DNA of 57,215 nt, taken from assembly GCA_023431405.1 (NCBI GenBank), contig JAEYVZ010000014.1, positions 1 through 57,215 on the forward strand, in the 5' to 3' direction. Origin of the DNA: Actinomycetes bacterium. GTDB taxonomy: Bacteria > Actinomycetota > Actinomycetes > Actinomycetales > Microbacteriaceae. A model generated the notes under the pieces. That model made no database searches. It saw only the letters and a program-made list of their open reading frames with translations, and was not told the origin of the DNA. Position 1 is the first letter of the stretch, and each line of letters starts with the position of its first letter. The translations under genes and the position numbers were made by a program. Positions 32,075 to 40,867 of this stretch are shown piece after piece.

Positions 32075-32272
32075 CTAGCACGGCGAGAGCCCTCGCCCCA
32101 CGGCCTGAGTGACGAGGTAGATGTCCTCGGCGTCCCTCGGGGTGGCTTCGGCGAGGTGGATCGCGGGCGCTGCGGCGTACTCGGCGGGCGACAGCGCGAC
32201 GCGCGGGTCGTCCGATGGTTCGGTGATCTTGGGCAACGCGGCGCGCAATCGTTCAAGCAGCCCGGGTTCTCG
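32075..32272 (-). pseudogene. C-terminal gene remnant of unknown family
   Basis: A minus-strand open stretch of about 65 codons ends at TAG 32075-32077. It reads PRVALSPAEYAAAPAIHLAE and then DAEDIYLVTQAVGRG, with almost every third base G or C, so it looks like the tail of a real protein. The frame is closed upstream by a TGA at 32273-32275 and has no credible start. It is probably the surviving 3' end of a gene cut by the adjacent accessory segment. The family is not recognised. Confidence 0.5.
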
Positions 32273-32288
32273 TCAGGGCCCGATTGGG

Positions 32289-32534
32289 CTAGCGCGGCGG
32301 GTTTCCGCGGGACGACCGCCGCGACCTCGCGACGAAGATGATGCCTATCGCCAATACCAGAAGCCCCGCTAAGGCAAGCGGCAGAATGCCCGGGTCGAAC
32401 AAGTTCCCCCCGGTTCCCTCTCGATCTGCACGGTCCATCTGGTTCGAGAGATTGATCTCAGCAATCACCGTGACGATCGCCCCGATGATGATGAAAGCGA
32501 CCCCCGTGAGGGTGCCGGCGGATTTCTTGTTCAT
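32289..32534 (-). CDS. Small two-segment membrane protein
   Basis: ATG 32534 follows AAGGTGAG; the product has 81 residues. It has hydrophobic segments at about 8-28 (LTGVAFIIIGAIVTVIAEI) and 48-68 (ILPLALAGLLVLAIGIIFVA), an acidic loop between them and a basic tail. It begins ten bases after the stop of the DUF2599 gene on the same strand, so the two form an operon. Third codon positions carry more A/T than the surrounding genome. Function is unknown; an accessory or protective role for the secreted partner is only a guess. Confidence 0.65.
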   Translation of the reverse strand: MNKKSAGTLTGVAFIIIGAIVTVIAEINLSNQMDRADREGTGGNLFDPGILPLALAGLLVLAIGIIFVARSRRSSRGNPPR

Positions 32535-32544
32535 CTGCTCACCT

Positions 32545-33540
32545 TCATGGGTTGGGGTTACAGCCGGCCGCGGCGGTCGCGGCTTCTCCTACCGTGGGCC
32601 GCCACAATTCGATGTTCCATGGATACTTCGACTGCGCCCACCAAGCGTGGCACGATACTTGCTGACGAGAACCAGTGGTGTCCCACGGCGAGGGAACCCG
32701 ACGTGCGAACTCGTCCGTGACCTGCCACCTCACCTGCTGCGTGATTCCGACGCCGGTGGCGGCAACTCGCCACCAGGTGGTCGTGTAGACGGAGAGCTCG
32801 CGGCCTTTCTTTGAGGTCCTGGTGACGACCCGATCGATAAGAGATTCGCCGTAGTAGGTGGGGTCGGCGACGATGGGGTATGCGTATCCGCCGCCAATGT
32901 GCTCGACGATCTGGACGAGTGCACCGTCCTTGACGGCATACCGCGTTGGCACCTCAACGCCGTCGGCATCGACCGCCCACGGCGCGAGTACGCCACCCAC
33001 GACGTTGTCGCCGGCGACGAAGAACGCGCCGCCCGATTCTCCCAGTTCGATCCGCACCTGATCGGTGCTGTGGACGTCGTACGTGAAGGACTCGCCCGCC
33101 TCCGGGGAATTGATGATCGTGGCTAGCGTGTATTCGCGAGCGCCTCGATCGACCGCAACTTGCGTCAGGTTGTCGCCCACAAAGGCCACGACGTTGTGCT
33201 GCAGCTGAATGGCCTCGCCGAGCTCTTCTGCTGGCTGAGATGCGAGGCCCACTCCCGCGCTACCCATCGGGATCGCCTCAGTCACCTCTGCCGGAAGCTC
33301 GATCGCCGCGGTTTCCGCGTTCGAGGAGAGACCGTAGGGCTGGACGGCAGCGAAGCTGCTGAGCGAGCCTGCGGAGCCCTCGCGGTCCAACGGGCCGGGC
33401 GCGGCCGAAGTGAGTACCGAAACCAGGTCTCTTGTCTGGTCCATCTGCGACGCATGAGCCACTGGTGTTGCCGCCGTCGCCGCTCCCGCCAGGACGCACG
33501 CGGCCGCCACCCCGTGCGTCACAAAGCGCCTCATCCTCAC
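32545..33540 (-). CDS. Secreted DUF2599 domain protein
   Basis: The preferred start is GTG 33540, five bases after GGAGGAG; ATG 33534 is also possible. The product is about 331 residues with a signal peptide (FVTHGVAAACVLAGAATAA, cleavage near AHA). The middle region is uncharacterised. The C-terminal 100 residues fit DUF2599: SLIDRVVTRTSKKGRELSVY, CHAWWAQSKYPWNIELWRP and a terminal GCNPNP. The two Cys there probably form a disulfide. The family is secreted in actinobacteria and has no established activity. Codon third positions are less GC-rich than neighbours, which suggests later acquisition. Confidence 0.75.
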   Translation of the reverse strand: MRMRRFVTHGVAAACVLAGAATAATPVAHASQMDQTRDLVSVLTSAAPGPLDREGSAGSLSSFAAVQPYGLSSNAETAAIELPAEVTEAIPMGSAGVGLASQPAEELGEAIQLQHNVVAFVGDNLTQVAVDRGAREYTLATIINSPEAGESFTYDVHSTDQVRIELGESGGAFFVAGDNVVGGVLAPWAVDADGVEVPTRYAVKDGALVQIVEHIGGGYAYPIVADPTYYGESLIDRVVTRTSKKGRELSVYTTTWWRVAATGVGITQQVRWQVTDEFARRVPSPWDTTGSRQQVSCHAWWAQSKYPWNIELWRPTVGEAATAAAGCNPNP

Positions 33541-34048
33541 CGTCACTCCTCCGTACACCGGCCCACCAATCGCGGAGAACCGAACCGGCCTCCACCATAT
33601 GGAGTGAGTTCAGCCCAGAATCTTCGCTGCCCCCCGTTGTGCTGTGACTCAGTGGCGACCGTCATGTAAACCGCGGGTATCGCACCAGCGCCGCTGTGAC
33701 GATGCAGCAGACGACCTTGTTTCTCGCGGCAGGTGCAGGCTGGGACTGATCACGTCGATAGCGTTCCCGGCGCCGTCTTCGCCACCGGCCGCCCGGGTGG
33801 CGCCACGGATTCGAGCGCTGCAGATTCCACCATGATGAGGTGTCACATCCGTGACCCGTTGCGGACCGACGCCTCCCAGACCGGCAGGCGAGACGCCCGG
33901 TCAACCTGCTTCCGCTGGTCAGCCGATGCGTGGCCCCTTGTGCCGGACGGTGGGCGCGTCGACGTCGGGGGCTCTCGTTTCGCGAGTGTCGACGGGTCCG
34001 CTCACTTCGATCGTCCGGGAGACGATCCAGAGCGCGAGCGAAGCTGCC
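33541..34048. other. About 500 bp without a convincing gene
   Basis: Open frames exist on both strands but none has family resemblance, a ribosome-binding site, or the strong G/C third-position bias of real genes here. A perfect short palindrome GTCAC-ATCC-GTGAC lies at 33842-33855. The segment reads as decayed or intergenic sequence of the accessory patch. Confidence 0.5.
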
Positions 34049-34192
34049 TCAAGCGCCGCGCGGGCGAGTGGACACCTGGCGACGAATGACGTAGCTCATC
34101 GCGTCATCCGAGTAGAGCTCGTGGATGAGGCGCAGGTTGTCGGACGCGAAGTTCAGCGCGTAGATGACGCGGCTCGAGACAGCGGCGCTCGA
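34049..34192 (-). pseudogene. Minus-strand gene fragment of unknown family
   Basis: About 47 codons end at TGA 34049-34051 and include YALNFASDNLRLIHELYSDD. Of the 31 codons from GTC ATC TAC onward, nearly all end in G or C on this strand but not on the other, which indicates former coding. It is closed upstream by a TGA at 34193-34195, exactly where the truncated TetR gene begins on the opposite strand. No start or family is recognised. Confidence 0.35.
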
Positions 34193-34616
34193 TCAGGCGC
34201 TCGTCGGCGAGGAGCTTCCCGGCACGATCCACGACAGCGACATCGGACAGGCGCTCCGGTCGCTGCCGACCGACCGGATGATCCCCGAGTGGGTGGCGTT
34301 CGTCGCCGAGGCCAATGCCCGGGTCGCCCGCCTGTGGCCGCGCGTGCACGACGCCGCGGCAGGAGACCCCGACGTCGCCGCGTGCCTCGACGCACTCCAG
34401 CGCAGCCGGGCCGAAGACATGCGGGCCGCCGTCAGGTGGCTGCGCGAAGAAGGGCGCATCGAGAACGATCTCGACGACGAAGACCTCGCCGCCTCGCTCT
34501 CGTACATCCTCGCCCCCGAAGGCTACGTGCGGCTCGTGCTGGAGTGCGGGTGGGACATGGCCGCCTATCGCGCGTGGGTCGTGCGGGCCGTCGAGCGCCT
34601 CATCCTCGCCGCCTGA
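34164..34616 (+). pseudogene. TetR-family regulator lacking its DNA-binding domain
   Basis: The frame encodes a TetR C-terminal ligand/dimerisation domain (LDQALVGEELPGTIHDSDIG, WVAFVAEANARVARLWPRV, EDLAASLSYILAPEGYVRLV) of about 150 residues. The usual N-terminal helix-turn-helix of about 60-70 residues is missing, and a TAG at 34161-34163 stands directly before the first ATG. No ribosome-binding site is present. The upstream DNA belongs to the accessory patch, so the gene was probably truncated when that patch was gained or rearranged. A functional short protein cannot be excluded. Confidence 0.65.
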
Positions 34617-34664
34617 ACCACTGCTGAATCCTGAACCGCTGCTTGCTCCTGCGCCGCCGCTCGC

Positions 34665-35330
34665 CTACGGCGTGGCGGCCTCCGCCGCGCCCCGGCCCCA
34701 GCGGAACGCCGAGACAGTCGGGTCACCCGTGATCCAGAACCGCCACGGGAACGCCCCTGTCCCGGCGACCCCGGCGACCCCGACGCGAGGGCCGGTGGAG
34801 ACGTCGTCGAGAGGTCGCGCCGGAAGGAGCAGCTGAGCGACCGCTCCCGCGAGCGGTGTCCCGGCGACCGCGTCGATGCCGTCGTGCCGGGGATGCCGCA
34901 GGCCGATCGCGTCGCCCAGGCGACCCGGTCCACGGGCGAGATCGCGGGGAGCCTTCGCTGCCGGCCGGCGAAGCGTCGCCGCCTCGGCGCCGTCGACGAT
35001 CTCCCCGGCGCGCAGCAGCACACCGCCCGCGACGCCCTCCGGACCGCACACGACGTTGACGCAGGAATGGATGCCGTGGCTGAGGTAGACGTACAGATGT
35101 CCCGGCTCCCCCCACATCGTCGCGTTGCGCGCCGTGCGGCCCATGCGCGCGTGAGAACCGGGGTCGGCGAACGCACCGGTGCCCTGTCCGTGATACGCCT
35201 CGACCTCGGTGAGACGCACGGCGACGGTGACGTCGTCGACCGTCGTGCGGAGGATCGCGCCGAGGAGCGCGGGAGCGACCTCGACGGGAAGGCCCGAGAG
35301 CGCATCGCGCGTGGCCGGCACGAGCGTCAT
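34665..35330 (-). CDS. mpg: DNA-3-methyladenine glycosylase (AAG/Mpg family)
   Basis: ATG 35330 overlaps the preceding stop as ATGA and gives 221 residues. RLTEVEAYHGQGTGAFAD holds the catalytic Glu, and ARNATMWGEPGHLYVYLSHGIH, RDLARGPGRLGDAIGL and the C-terminal RFWITGDPTVS are AAG signatures. It excises alkylated purines in base excision repair. It is the last gene of the long metal operon, an unexpected partner. Confidence 0.92.
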   Translation of the reverse strand: MTLVPATRDALSGLPVEVAPALLGAILRTTVDDVTVAVRLTEVEAYHGQGTGAFADPGSHARMGRTARNATMWGEPGHLYVYLSHGIHSCVNVVCGPEGVAGGVLLRAGEIVDGAEAATLRRPAAKAPRDLARGPGRLGDAIGLRHPRHDGIDAVAGTPLAGAVAQLLLPARPLDDVSTGPRVGVAGVAGTGAFPWRFWITGDPTVSAFRWGRGAAEAATP

Positions 35331-36826
35331 CCGCGCGGCCCCGTCTGGCACCAGGAGACGTCGAACCCGCGCAGCGCCACGACCTCCTCACCCGTCGTGA
35401 GGTCGACGACGTGCGTCTGCAGGCGCTCGGGGAGAGGCATGAAGTAGCCGTCGTACGGGTTGTCGATCACGTCGGGCGCGATCAGCAGGGCGGCGTAGCG
35501 GTCGCTCGGCGACAGGCACACCTGCAGGAGCGCGTCGGCGTCGGCGACCGTGAAGACCTGCCGCACGTCGGCGCCGTCCTCGCTCTCGACGACGACCGAG
35601 GTCTGCTCCACGGTCACACCGTCGGCATCGAGCTTCGACACCGCGCGCACCGTCGACCCGTCGGACAGCGCGAGGACCGACCAGGCGTCGCCGTACTCGG
35701 CCGGAGTCGCCACGACGGGCGTCTCCTCGGCCGTGGCGAGGTCGATCGCGACGGGGCCGTCGACGCGCTCGATGATCGCGACCGAGGAGCCGCGCGCGAT
35801 GCTGTCGATCGACACGGCGGTACCGAGCGCGACCGGGTCGGCTGCGGCCTCGCCCGCCGCCGGCGAGGTGACGAGCGTCAGAGCCCCGTCGAAGGTCAGC
35901 ATGAGGATCGCGTCGGTGTCGGGCACGAAGCGCCAGTCGTCGATGCGCGAGTCGCCGCCCGCGCGTTCGATCGCGACGGGCGGATCGTCGGCGTCGGCAT
36001 CGGCCAGCGACGCCGTGAACAGGGCGCTCTCCCTCCCCGAGTCGGGCCCGATGTCGGCATCCGTGAAGGTGTAGCCGATGAGCTCGCCCCGGTCGGCGCT
36101 CTGCAGGTCGCCCACGACGCCGTCCCCCGGCAGGGGAAGCTCCCGTTCCCCCTTCCCTTCGAGATCGGTCACCGAGAGGTGCGAGTGTCCCTCGTCGTCG
36201 ACGGTGGCCATCACGAGGTGGCCGGCGGTGGCGCGGAAGTCCTCGATGTGCGGATGCCGGAACACCGGCACCGCCTGGTCGCCGGCGAGGTCGGTGCGGA
36301 ACACCGTGTCGTCACCGCCCTCACCTCCGCGCAACAGGATGAACATCGTCAAAGGCGGGGTGGTGAAGGTGTGATCGATGGTCGCCGCGGGGCCGCCGCC
36401 GAGACCCGCGACCTCGTCGATGCGCACCGTGTACTCGGTGTCATCCCACAGGGGCAGCGCGAAGCGGATGCCGACGCTGCGCCCCGACGTGTCGACGGTG
36501 AAGTCCGCCGCAGGGGTGATCGTGACCTGCTCGGGAGTCACCTCCCCGAGCGACTGCGTGGTGGTGAAGATCATGCGCGAACCGGATGCCGAGACCGACG
36601 CGGTGGGATCGAACTGCACGTCGGTCACCCGCGGCCCCTGCAGTGTGGTCACCGCCGCACCTCCCAGGGCGATCACGGCTAGCACCGCCGCCACGACGGC
36701 GAACGCCCCGAGGAACCGGCGGTCGGACGGGCGACGGGAGCGTCGCCCGTCGGCCGCCGGCACGGTGCGGCGACGGCTGCGGCGGGTCGGCGTCTCCGGC
36801 GCGATCGGGGCGTCTTCGTGACTCAT
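35327..36826 (-). CDS. Membrane-anchored Ig-like/beta-propeller protein of unknown function
   Basis: The 499-residue protein has a basic cytoplasmic N-terminus, one membrane segment at about 38-60 (FLGAFAVVAAVLAVIALGG), an Ig-like domain at about 65-155 (EVTPEQVTITPAADFTVD, then YTVRIDEVAG) resembling bacterial SbsA-type Ig folds, and a long beta-rich region that may form a propeller. It lies four bases after the TIGR03943 gene and overlaps mpg, so it belongs to the metal operon. No metal-binding motif is evident. Function is unknown. Confidence 0.75.
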   Translation of the reverse strand: MSHEDAPIAPETPTRRSRRRTVPAADGRRSRRPSDRRFLGAFAVVAAVLAVIALGGAAVTTLQGPRVTDVQFDPTASVSASGSRMIFTTTQSLGEVTPEQVTITPAADFTVDTSGRSVGIRFALPLWDDTEYTVRIDEVAGLGGGPAATIDHTFTTPPLTMFILLRGGEGGDDTVFRTDLAGDQAVPVFRHPHIEDFRATAGHLVMATVDDEGHSHLSVTDLEGKGERELPLPGDGVVGDLQSADRGELIGYTFTDADIGPDSGRESALFTASLADADADDPPVAIERAGGDSRIDDWRFVPDTDAILMLTFDGALTLVTSPAAGEAAADPVALGTAVSIDSIARGSSVAIIERVDGPVAIDLATAEETPVVATPAEYGDAWSVLALSDGSTVRAVSKLDADGVTVEQTSVVVESEDGADVRQVFTVADADALLQVCLSPSDRYAALLIAPDVIDNPYDGYFMPLPERLQTHVVDLTTGEEVVALRGFDVSWCQTGPRG

Positions 36827-36830
36827 GCCG

Positions 36831-37664
36831 TCAGTACTCGTAGGGGTCGGCGGGTTCGGAGACCGGCTCGATGGAGCGGGCCTCGATCTGGAGCCGGCCG
36901 TCGACGTCGCGGATGGTGCCGTCGATCGTCACCCACTGGCCCGTCTCCCAGCCCTCGTCCGCTCCGTTGACGCTGATCGGGAGACTGGCCGGCTGCGCGT
37001 CGATGACGCAGTGCGTGATGACGAGCCGGGTGAGCGCGAAATCTCCGCCACGTGGTGCGGCCGCGGGAGTGACGAAGCCGGTGAGGGTGATCTCCTCGCC
37101 CTCGAAGGCCTCGGGGTTCGTGGCCGTCGCGAACACGCTGGCCCAATCGCCGACCCCGAACGAGGCGGTGTCGCCGGTGGCGGCGAGGGTCACGGCATCC
37201 GATCCCTGGAAGAGGGGTGCAGACCCGGTGTCGCGCGACATGGCGAGCTGCACCGACAGACTGGCGGGCGGCACGAGCACGATCGCGGCCACGACCCCGG
37301 TCGCCAGCACGCCTCCCGCCACGACCATCCCGGTGCCGAGCGCCCGGACGGGTGCGGAGCGGACGCGCCCAGTGATGTCGTGGCCCGCGTGCTCGTGGCG
37401 GGCGTGTGCATCCGTGTCGCCGTGGTCGTGGCCGTGGTCGGCCTCCGCACCCAGCGGCAGCGCGAAGCTCGCGGCGGCCCCGATCAGCACGAGCACCGCC
37501 ATCGACACGGCGAACACGTTCGACGACGGGTTGATGTAGAGCGCCAGGCGGTCGGTGAGCGCGAGCGCGATCGTGACGGCGGCGAGACCTGCGGCGAGCC
37601 CCACACCGAGCAGGCGGGTGGACCACAGGCCGGCGCGGCGCGCAGGGGTCGGGGTTTCAGGCAA
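36831..37664 (-). CDS. TIGR03943 family putative permease partner protein
   Basis: The 277-residue product most likely starts at TTG 37664, eight bases inside the end of the permease gene; a GTG further in is an alternative. Two membrane segments are followed by a His/Asp-rich loop (ADHGHDHGDTDAHARHEHAG), another membrane segment, and an extracytoplasmic OB-like domain (ITLTGFVTPA, then RLVITHCVIDAQP and GQWVTIDGTI). The family accompanies the adjacent CxCG-type permease in many bacteria. The His-rich loop suggests divalent metal binding. Confidence 0.85.
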   Translation of the reverse strand: MPETPTPARRAGLWSTRLLGVGLAAGLAAVTIALALTDRLALYINPSSNVFAVSMAVLVLIGAAASFALPLGAEADHGHDHGDTDAHARHEHAGHDITGRVRSAPVRALGTGMVVAGGVLATGVVAAIVLVPPASLSVQLAMSRDTGSAPLFQGSDAVTLAATGDTASFGVGDWASVFATATNPEAFEGEEITLTGFVTPAAAPRGGDFALTRLVITHCVIDAQPASLPISVNGADEGWETGQWVTIDGTIRDVDGRLQIEARSIEPVSEPADPYEY

Positions 37665-38754
37665 GGAGGTTCACCACCCCTCCGACGGCGATGGCGAACA
37701 GCAGCACGATCGCGACGAGTCCGGCGAGCACCTTCGTGCGGAACGTGGTGCGCAGCAGCGCGAGCATCTTCACATCGACGAGCGGGCCGACCAGAAGGAA
37801 CGCGACGATCGAACCGGGCGTGAAGGTCGAGGCGAACGAGAGGGCGAAGAAGGAATCGACGTTCGAGCAAATCGACACGATCATGGCCAGGGCGATCATC
37901 GCGATGATCGACAGCGCGGGATTCGATCCGATGGCCAGCAGCGCCTCCCGCGGCACGAGCACCTGGATCGCACCGGCGAGCGCCGAGCCGATGATGAGCG
38001 CCGGCATGACCGCTCGCAGCTCCACCACGAACTGCGCGAGGCTGCGCCGCCCCCGCCCGCCGCCTTCGGTCTCGACCATCTCGCACGCGACGCGGAATCG
38101 GTCGGTGACGAGCGCGTCGGGATCGGGATGCCGGCTGTACAGCCAGCCGATGAGATTCGCCACGGCATAGCCGCCGAGCAGGCGCGCGATGAGGATGCCG
38201 TCGTCGAATCCGAACGCCTGATGGGTCGTGATGATCACGATCGGGTTCACGATCGGTGCGGCGATGAGGAAGGTGAGCGACTCCGAGACCGTGAACCCGC
38301 GCATCATGAGGCCGCGCGCGAACGGCACGTTGCCGCACTCGCACACCGGCACGAGCATGCCCAGCAGTGACAGCACGGCCCGGCGTCCCCAGGCGTTGCG
38401 CGGCATCCACCGCTCGATGACACCCGGCGGGATCCACACCTGCACGACGATCGACAGGACGACGCCGAGCACGACGAACGGCAGCGACTCCACCAGCACG
38501 CTGATGGCGAGAGTGAGTCCGTCTTGCGCCCGGGTCGGGAGGGGCCCTGCCGGACTGACGACGGCGAGCACGACGAGGGCGGCGATGACGAGGAGCCCGG
38601 CCGCCACGAGCGCGGTCTGGCGTGCCGCTGACGGGGCACCGGGAACACCGGCCACCGGGCGCGGTGTGCCACCCTCCCGCGGGCGCGTCGCGGTCGCGGC
38701 GCCGGCCGGCACCCCGGCTGCCCGCCGGCTGCGCCGGGTCGCCGGTTCGCTCAC
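37657..38754 (-). CDS. Putative metal permease (DUF318/UPF0718, YraQ-like)
   Basis: GTG 38754 overlaps the zur stop as GTGA; the product is 365 residues with about eight membrane segments. LLGMLVPVCECGNVPFARGL and AAPIVNPIVIITTHQAFG are family signatures, and a second Cys lies in IVSICSNVDSFFALSF. Members are proposed to move metals or metalloids; substrate is unproven. Its coupling to zur, znuBC and TIGR03943 suggests zinc-related transport. Confidence 0.85.
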   Translation of the reverse strand: MSEPATRRSRRAAGVPAGAATATRPREGGTPRPVAGVPGAPSAARQTALVAAGLLVIAALVVLAVVSPAGPLPTRAQDGLTLAISVLVESLPFVVLGVVLSIVVQVWIPPGVIERWMPRNAWGRRAVLSLLGMLVPVCECGNVPFARGLMMRGFTVSESLTFLIAAPIVNPIVIITTHQAFGFDDGILIARLLGGYAVANLIGWLYSRHPDPDALVTDRFRVACEMVETEGGGRGRRSLAQFVVELRAVMPALIIGSALAGAIQVLVPREALLAIGSNPALSIIAMIALAMIVSICSNVDSFFALSFASTFTPGSIVAFLLVGPLVDVKMLALLRTTFRTKVLAGLVAIVLLFAIAVGGVVNLLA

Positions 38755-39155
38755 TGCGCGGGCGTCGCTTCCGCCGTGCACGCCGCGCACAGACCGAAGA
38801 TGTCGACCACGTGCTCGGCGCGGCTGAAGCCGTGCGACGCGGCGGTGCGCTGGGCCCACTGCTCGACGTCGCTGGCCTGGATCTCGACCGTCGTGCCGCA
38901 GTTGCGGCAGATCAGGTGGTGGTGGTGGCCCGTGCTGGCGCAGGCGCGGTAGATCGCCTCACCGTCGGGGCTCTGCAGCTGATCCGCCTCGCCGCTGGCA
39001 GCCAGGGTCGCCAGCGCACGGTAGACGGTCGCCAGGCCGATGCCCGTGTTGTCGTCCCGGAGGGCGGCATGCAGGTCTTGCGCACTCACGAAACCCGGCG
39101 TCTCGGCGAGCGCCGCGCGCACGCGATCGCGCTGCCAGGTGTTCCGCTGGGCCAT
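38751..39155 (-). CDS. zur: Fur-family zinc regulator
   Basis: The 134-residue protein has a winged helix (FVSAQDLHAALRDDNTGIGL and ATVYRALATLAASGEAD) and the metal segment STGHHHHLICRNCGTTVEI with a structural zinc site from CRNC and CAAC. Position directly after znuB favours Zur over Fur. With zinc bound it would repress uptake genes. ATG 39155 lies 24 bases after the znuB stop. No clear palindromic Zur box was found before znuC. Confidence 0.88.
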   Translation of the reverse strand: MAQRNTWQRDRVRAALAETPGFVSAQDLHAALRDDNTGIGLATVYRALATLAASGEADQLQSPDGEAIYRACASTGHHHHLICRNCGTTVEIQASDVEQWAQRTAASHGFSRAEHVVDIFGLCAACTAEATPAQ

Positions 39156-39179
39156 GCTGGCGAGTCTACCCGCGGCCCC

Positions 39180-40058
39180 TCAGGCAAGGCTGGGAACGCG
39201 AGCGACCCTCACGACGCGGTCGCGGCGAGAGCCGATCACGCGGCACACGACGTAGATCGCGAACGAGATGGTGGTGATGTAGGGGCTCACCGGGAGGGTG
39301 CCCATGACGGCGAGGAGGATGCCGCCCACGGCCGACGTCACGCCGAACACGGCCGACAGCACCGGCACGGCGACCGGCCCTGTCGCGACGCGCATCGCCG
39401 CGGCGGCCGGAGTCACCAGCAGCGCCATCACGAGCAGCGCGCCGATGATGTGCACCGCGACGGCCACGACGAGCCCCAGCAGCAGCATGAACCCGAGCGA
39501 CACGGCCGTCGTCGGCACCCCTCTCGCTGCCGCCGACTGCGGATCGAGCGAATCGAACCGCAACGGCCGCCAGATGAGCACGAGCGCGACCAGCACGACG
39601 GCGGAGAGGGCGATCAGCCATCCGAGCTGATCGTTCTGCACCGACACGATCTGCCCGGTGAGAAGGCTGAACCGGTTGGCGCTGCGGCCGCTGTAGAGCG
39701 AGAGGAACAGGATGCCGAGCCCGAGACCGAACGGCATGAGCACGCCGATGATCGAGTTGCGGTCGCGTGCGCGACTGCCGAGCCAGCCGATGAGCGCGGC
39801 GGCGATCACCGAGCCGAACACCGAGCCGGTGACCACGTCGGCACCGATGAGCAGGGCGGCGGCGGCCCCCGCGAAGGCGAGCTCACTGATGCCGTGGACG
39901 GCGAAGGCCATGTCGCGCTGCATCACGAACACGCCGATGAGCCCTCCCACGAGGCCGAGGATGGCACCCGCCCACACGGAGTTCGACACGAGCGCCAGGA
40001 TCTCGGCGTAGTCGGCGAGGCCGCCGAACATCGCGTCGCCGACGTCGGACCAGTTCAC
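39180..40058 (-). CDS. znuB: Zinc/manganese ABC transporter permease
   Basis: The 292-residue protein is of the ABC-3 family with about eight membrane segments. MQRDMAFAVHGISELAFAGA is the conserved ABC-3 segment, and LVTPAAAAMRVATGP is the cytoplasmic coupling region. GTG 40058 overlaps the znuC stop as GTGA. Zinc rather than manganese is inferred from the downstream zur gene. Confidence 0.9.
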   Translation of the reverse strand: MNWSDVGDAMFGGLADYAEILALVSNSVWAGAILGLVGGLIGVFVMQRDMAFAVHGISELAFAGAAAALLIGADVVTGSVFGSVIAAALIGWLGSRARDRNSIIGVLMPFGLGLGILFLSLYSGRSANRFSLLTGQIVSVQNDQLGWLIALSAVVLVALVLIWRPLRFDSLDPQSAAARGVPTTAVSLGFMLLLGLVVAVAVHIIGALLVMALLVTPAAAAMRVATGPVAVPVLSAVFGVTSAVGGILLAVMGTLPVSPYITTISFAIYVVCRVIGSRRDRVVRVARVPSLA

Positions 40059-40861
40059 GCGAGCCCTCCCGCGTCGTCGTGGTGATGGTGCGAGGCATCG
40101 GCATCCGGAGCCCCCACGACCACCAGGCGGTCGCCCGCGCGCAGCACGAACACCGGCGCGCCGTACAGATCCGTGAGCACGGGCGAGGTCAGCACCTCCT
40201 TGGGGGTGCCGAGGGTGAACCGGCCGTTCGCGATGTAGAGGATGCGGTCGACCTTGCCGAGGATCGGGTTGATGTCGTGGGTGACCAGGAGCACGGCGGC
40301 ACCGGTCTTGCGGTGGTCGTCGATGAGGCGCACGACCGCCTGCTGGTTGGCGAGGTCGAGACTGGTCAGCGGCTCATCGCACAGCAGGAGCTTCGGGTCG
40401 TCGGCGAGAGCCTGACCCACCCGCAGCCGCTGCTGCTCACCGCCCGACAAGACGCCCACGGGACGGTCCGCGAAAGACGACGCCCCGACGGCGTCGACGA
40501 GTGCGTCGATCCGCTCCCGGTCGCCGCGACGCCGGAGCGGGAGCCCGAAGCGGTGCCCGTCGACTCCGAGCGCGATGAGGTCGCGCGCCCGCATCGGCGT
40601 CTCGACCGGCAGGGGACGCGCCTGCGGCAGGTAGCCGATCCGGCGGTTGCCGCGACGGCGCACCGGCTCGCCGAGTGCCGTGATCGAGCCTTCGCTGAGA
40701 GGTTCGAGCCCCAGGATCGCGCGCAGGAGCGTGGTCTTCCCCGACCCCGACGGGCCGAGCACCGCGACCAGCTCCCCCGGCTCCACGGCCAGGTCGAGCC
40801 CGCTCCACAGTTCGCGGTCGCCGCGGCGCAGTGCCGCACCTCGGATCTCGAGCAGGCTCAC
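40055..40861 (-). CDS. znuC: Zinc/manganese ABC transporter ATP-binding protein
   Basis: The 268-residue ATPase has Walker A LGPSGSGKTTLLRAIL, signature LSGGEQQRLRVGQAL, Walker B LLLCDEPLTSLD and switch His in LLVTHDINPI. A C-terminal DASHHHHDDAGG His-rich tail could bind metal. GTG 40861 is preceded at six bases by a -10 element, so it is probably leaderless. It heads the operon. The usual solute-binding ZnuA gene is absent from the window. Confidence 0.92.
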   Translation of the reverse strand: MSLLEIRGAALRRGDRELWSGLDLAVEPGELVAVLGPSGSGKTTLLRAILGLEPLSEGSITALGEPVRRRGNRRIGYLPQARPLPVETPMRARDLIALGVDGHRFGLPLRRRGDRERIDALVDAVGASSFADRPVGVLSGGEQQRLRVGQALADDPKLLLCDEPLTSLDLANQQAVVRLIDDHRKTGAAVLLVTHDINPILGKVDRILYIANGRFTLGTPKEVLTSPVLTDLYGAPVFVLRAGDRLVVVGAPDADASHHHHDDAGGLA

Positions 40862-40867
40862 CGGCCC

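Noticed and set aside
33733..34089. 118-codon plus-strand frame in the accessory patch
   Set aside because: It has no ribosome-binding site, mixed third-position composition and no recognisable motif.
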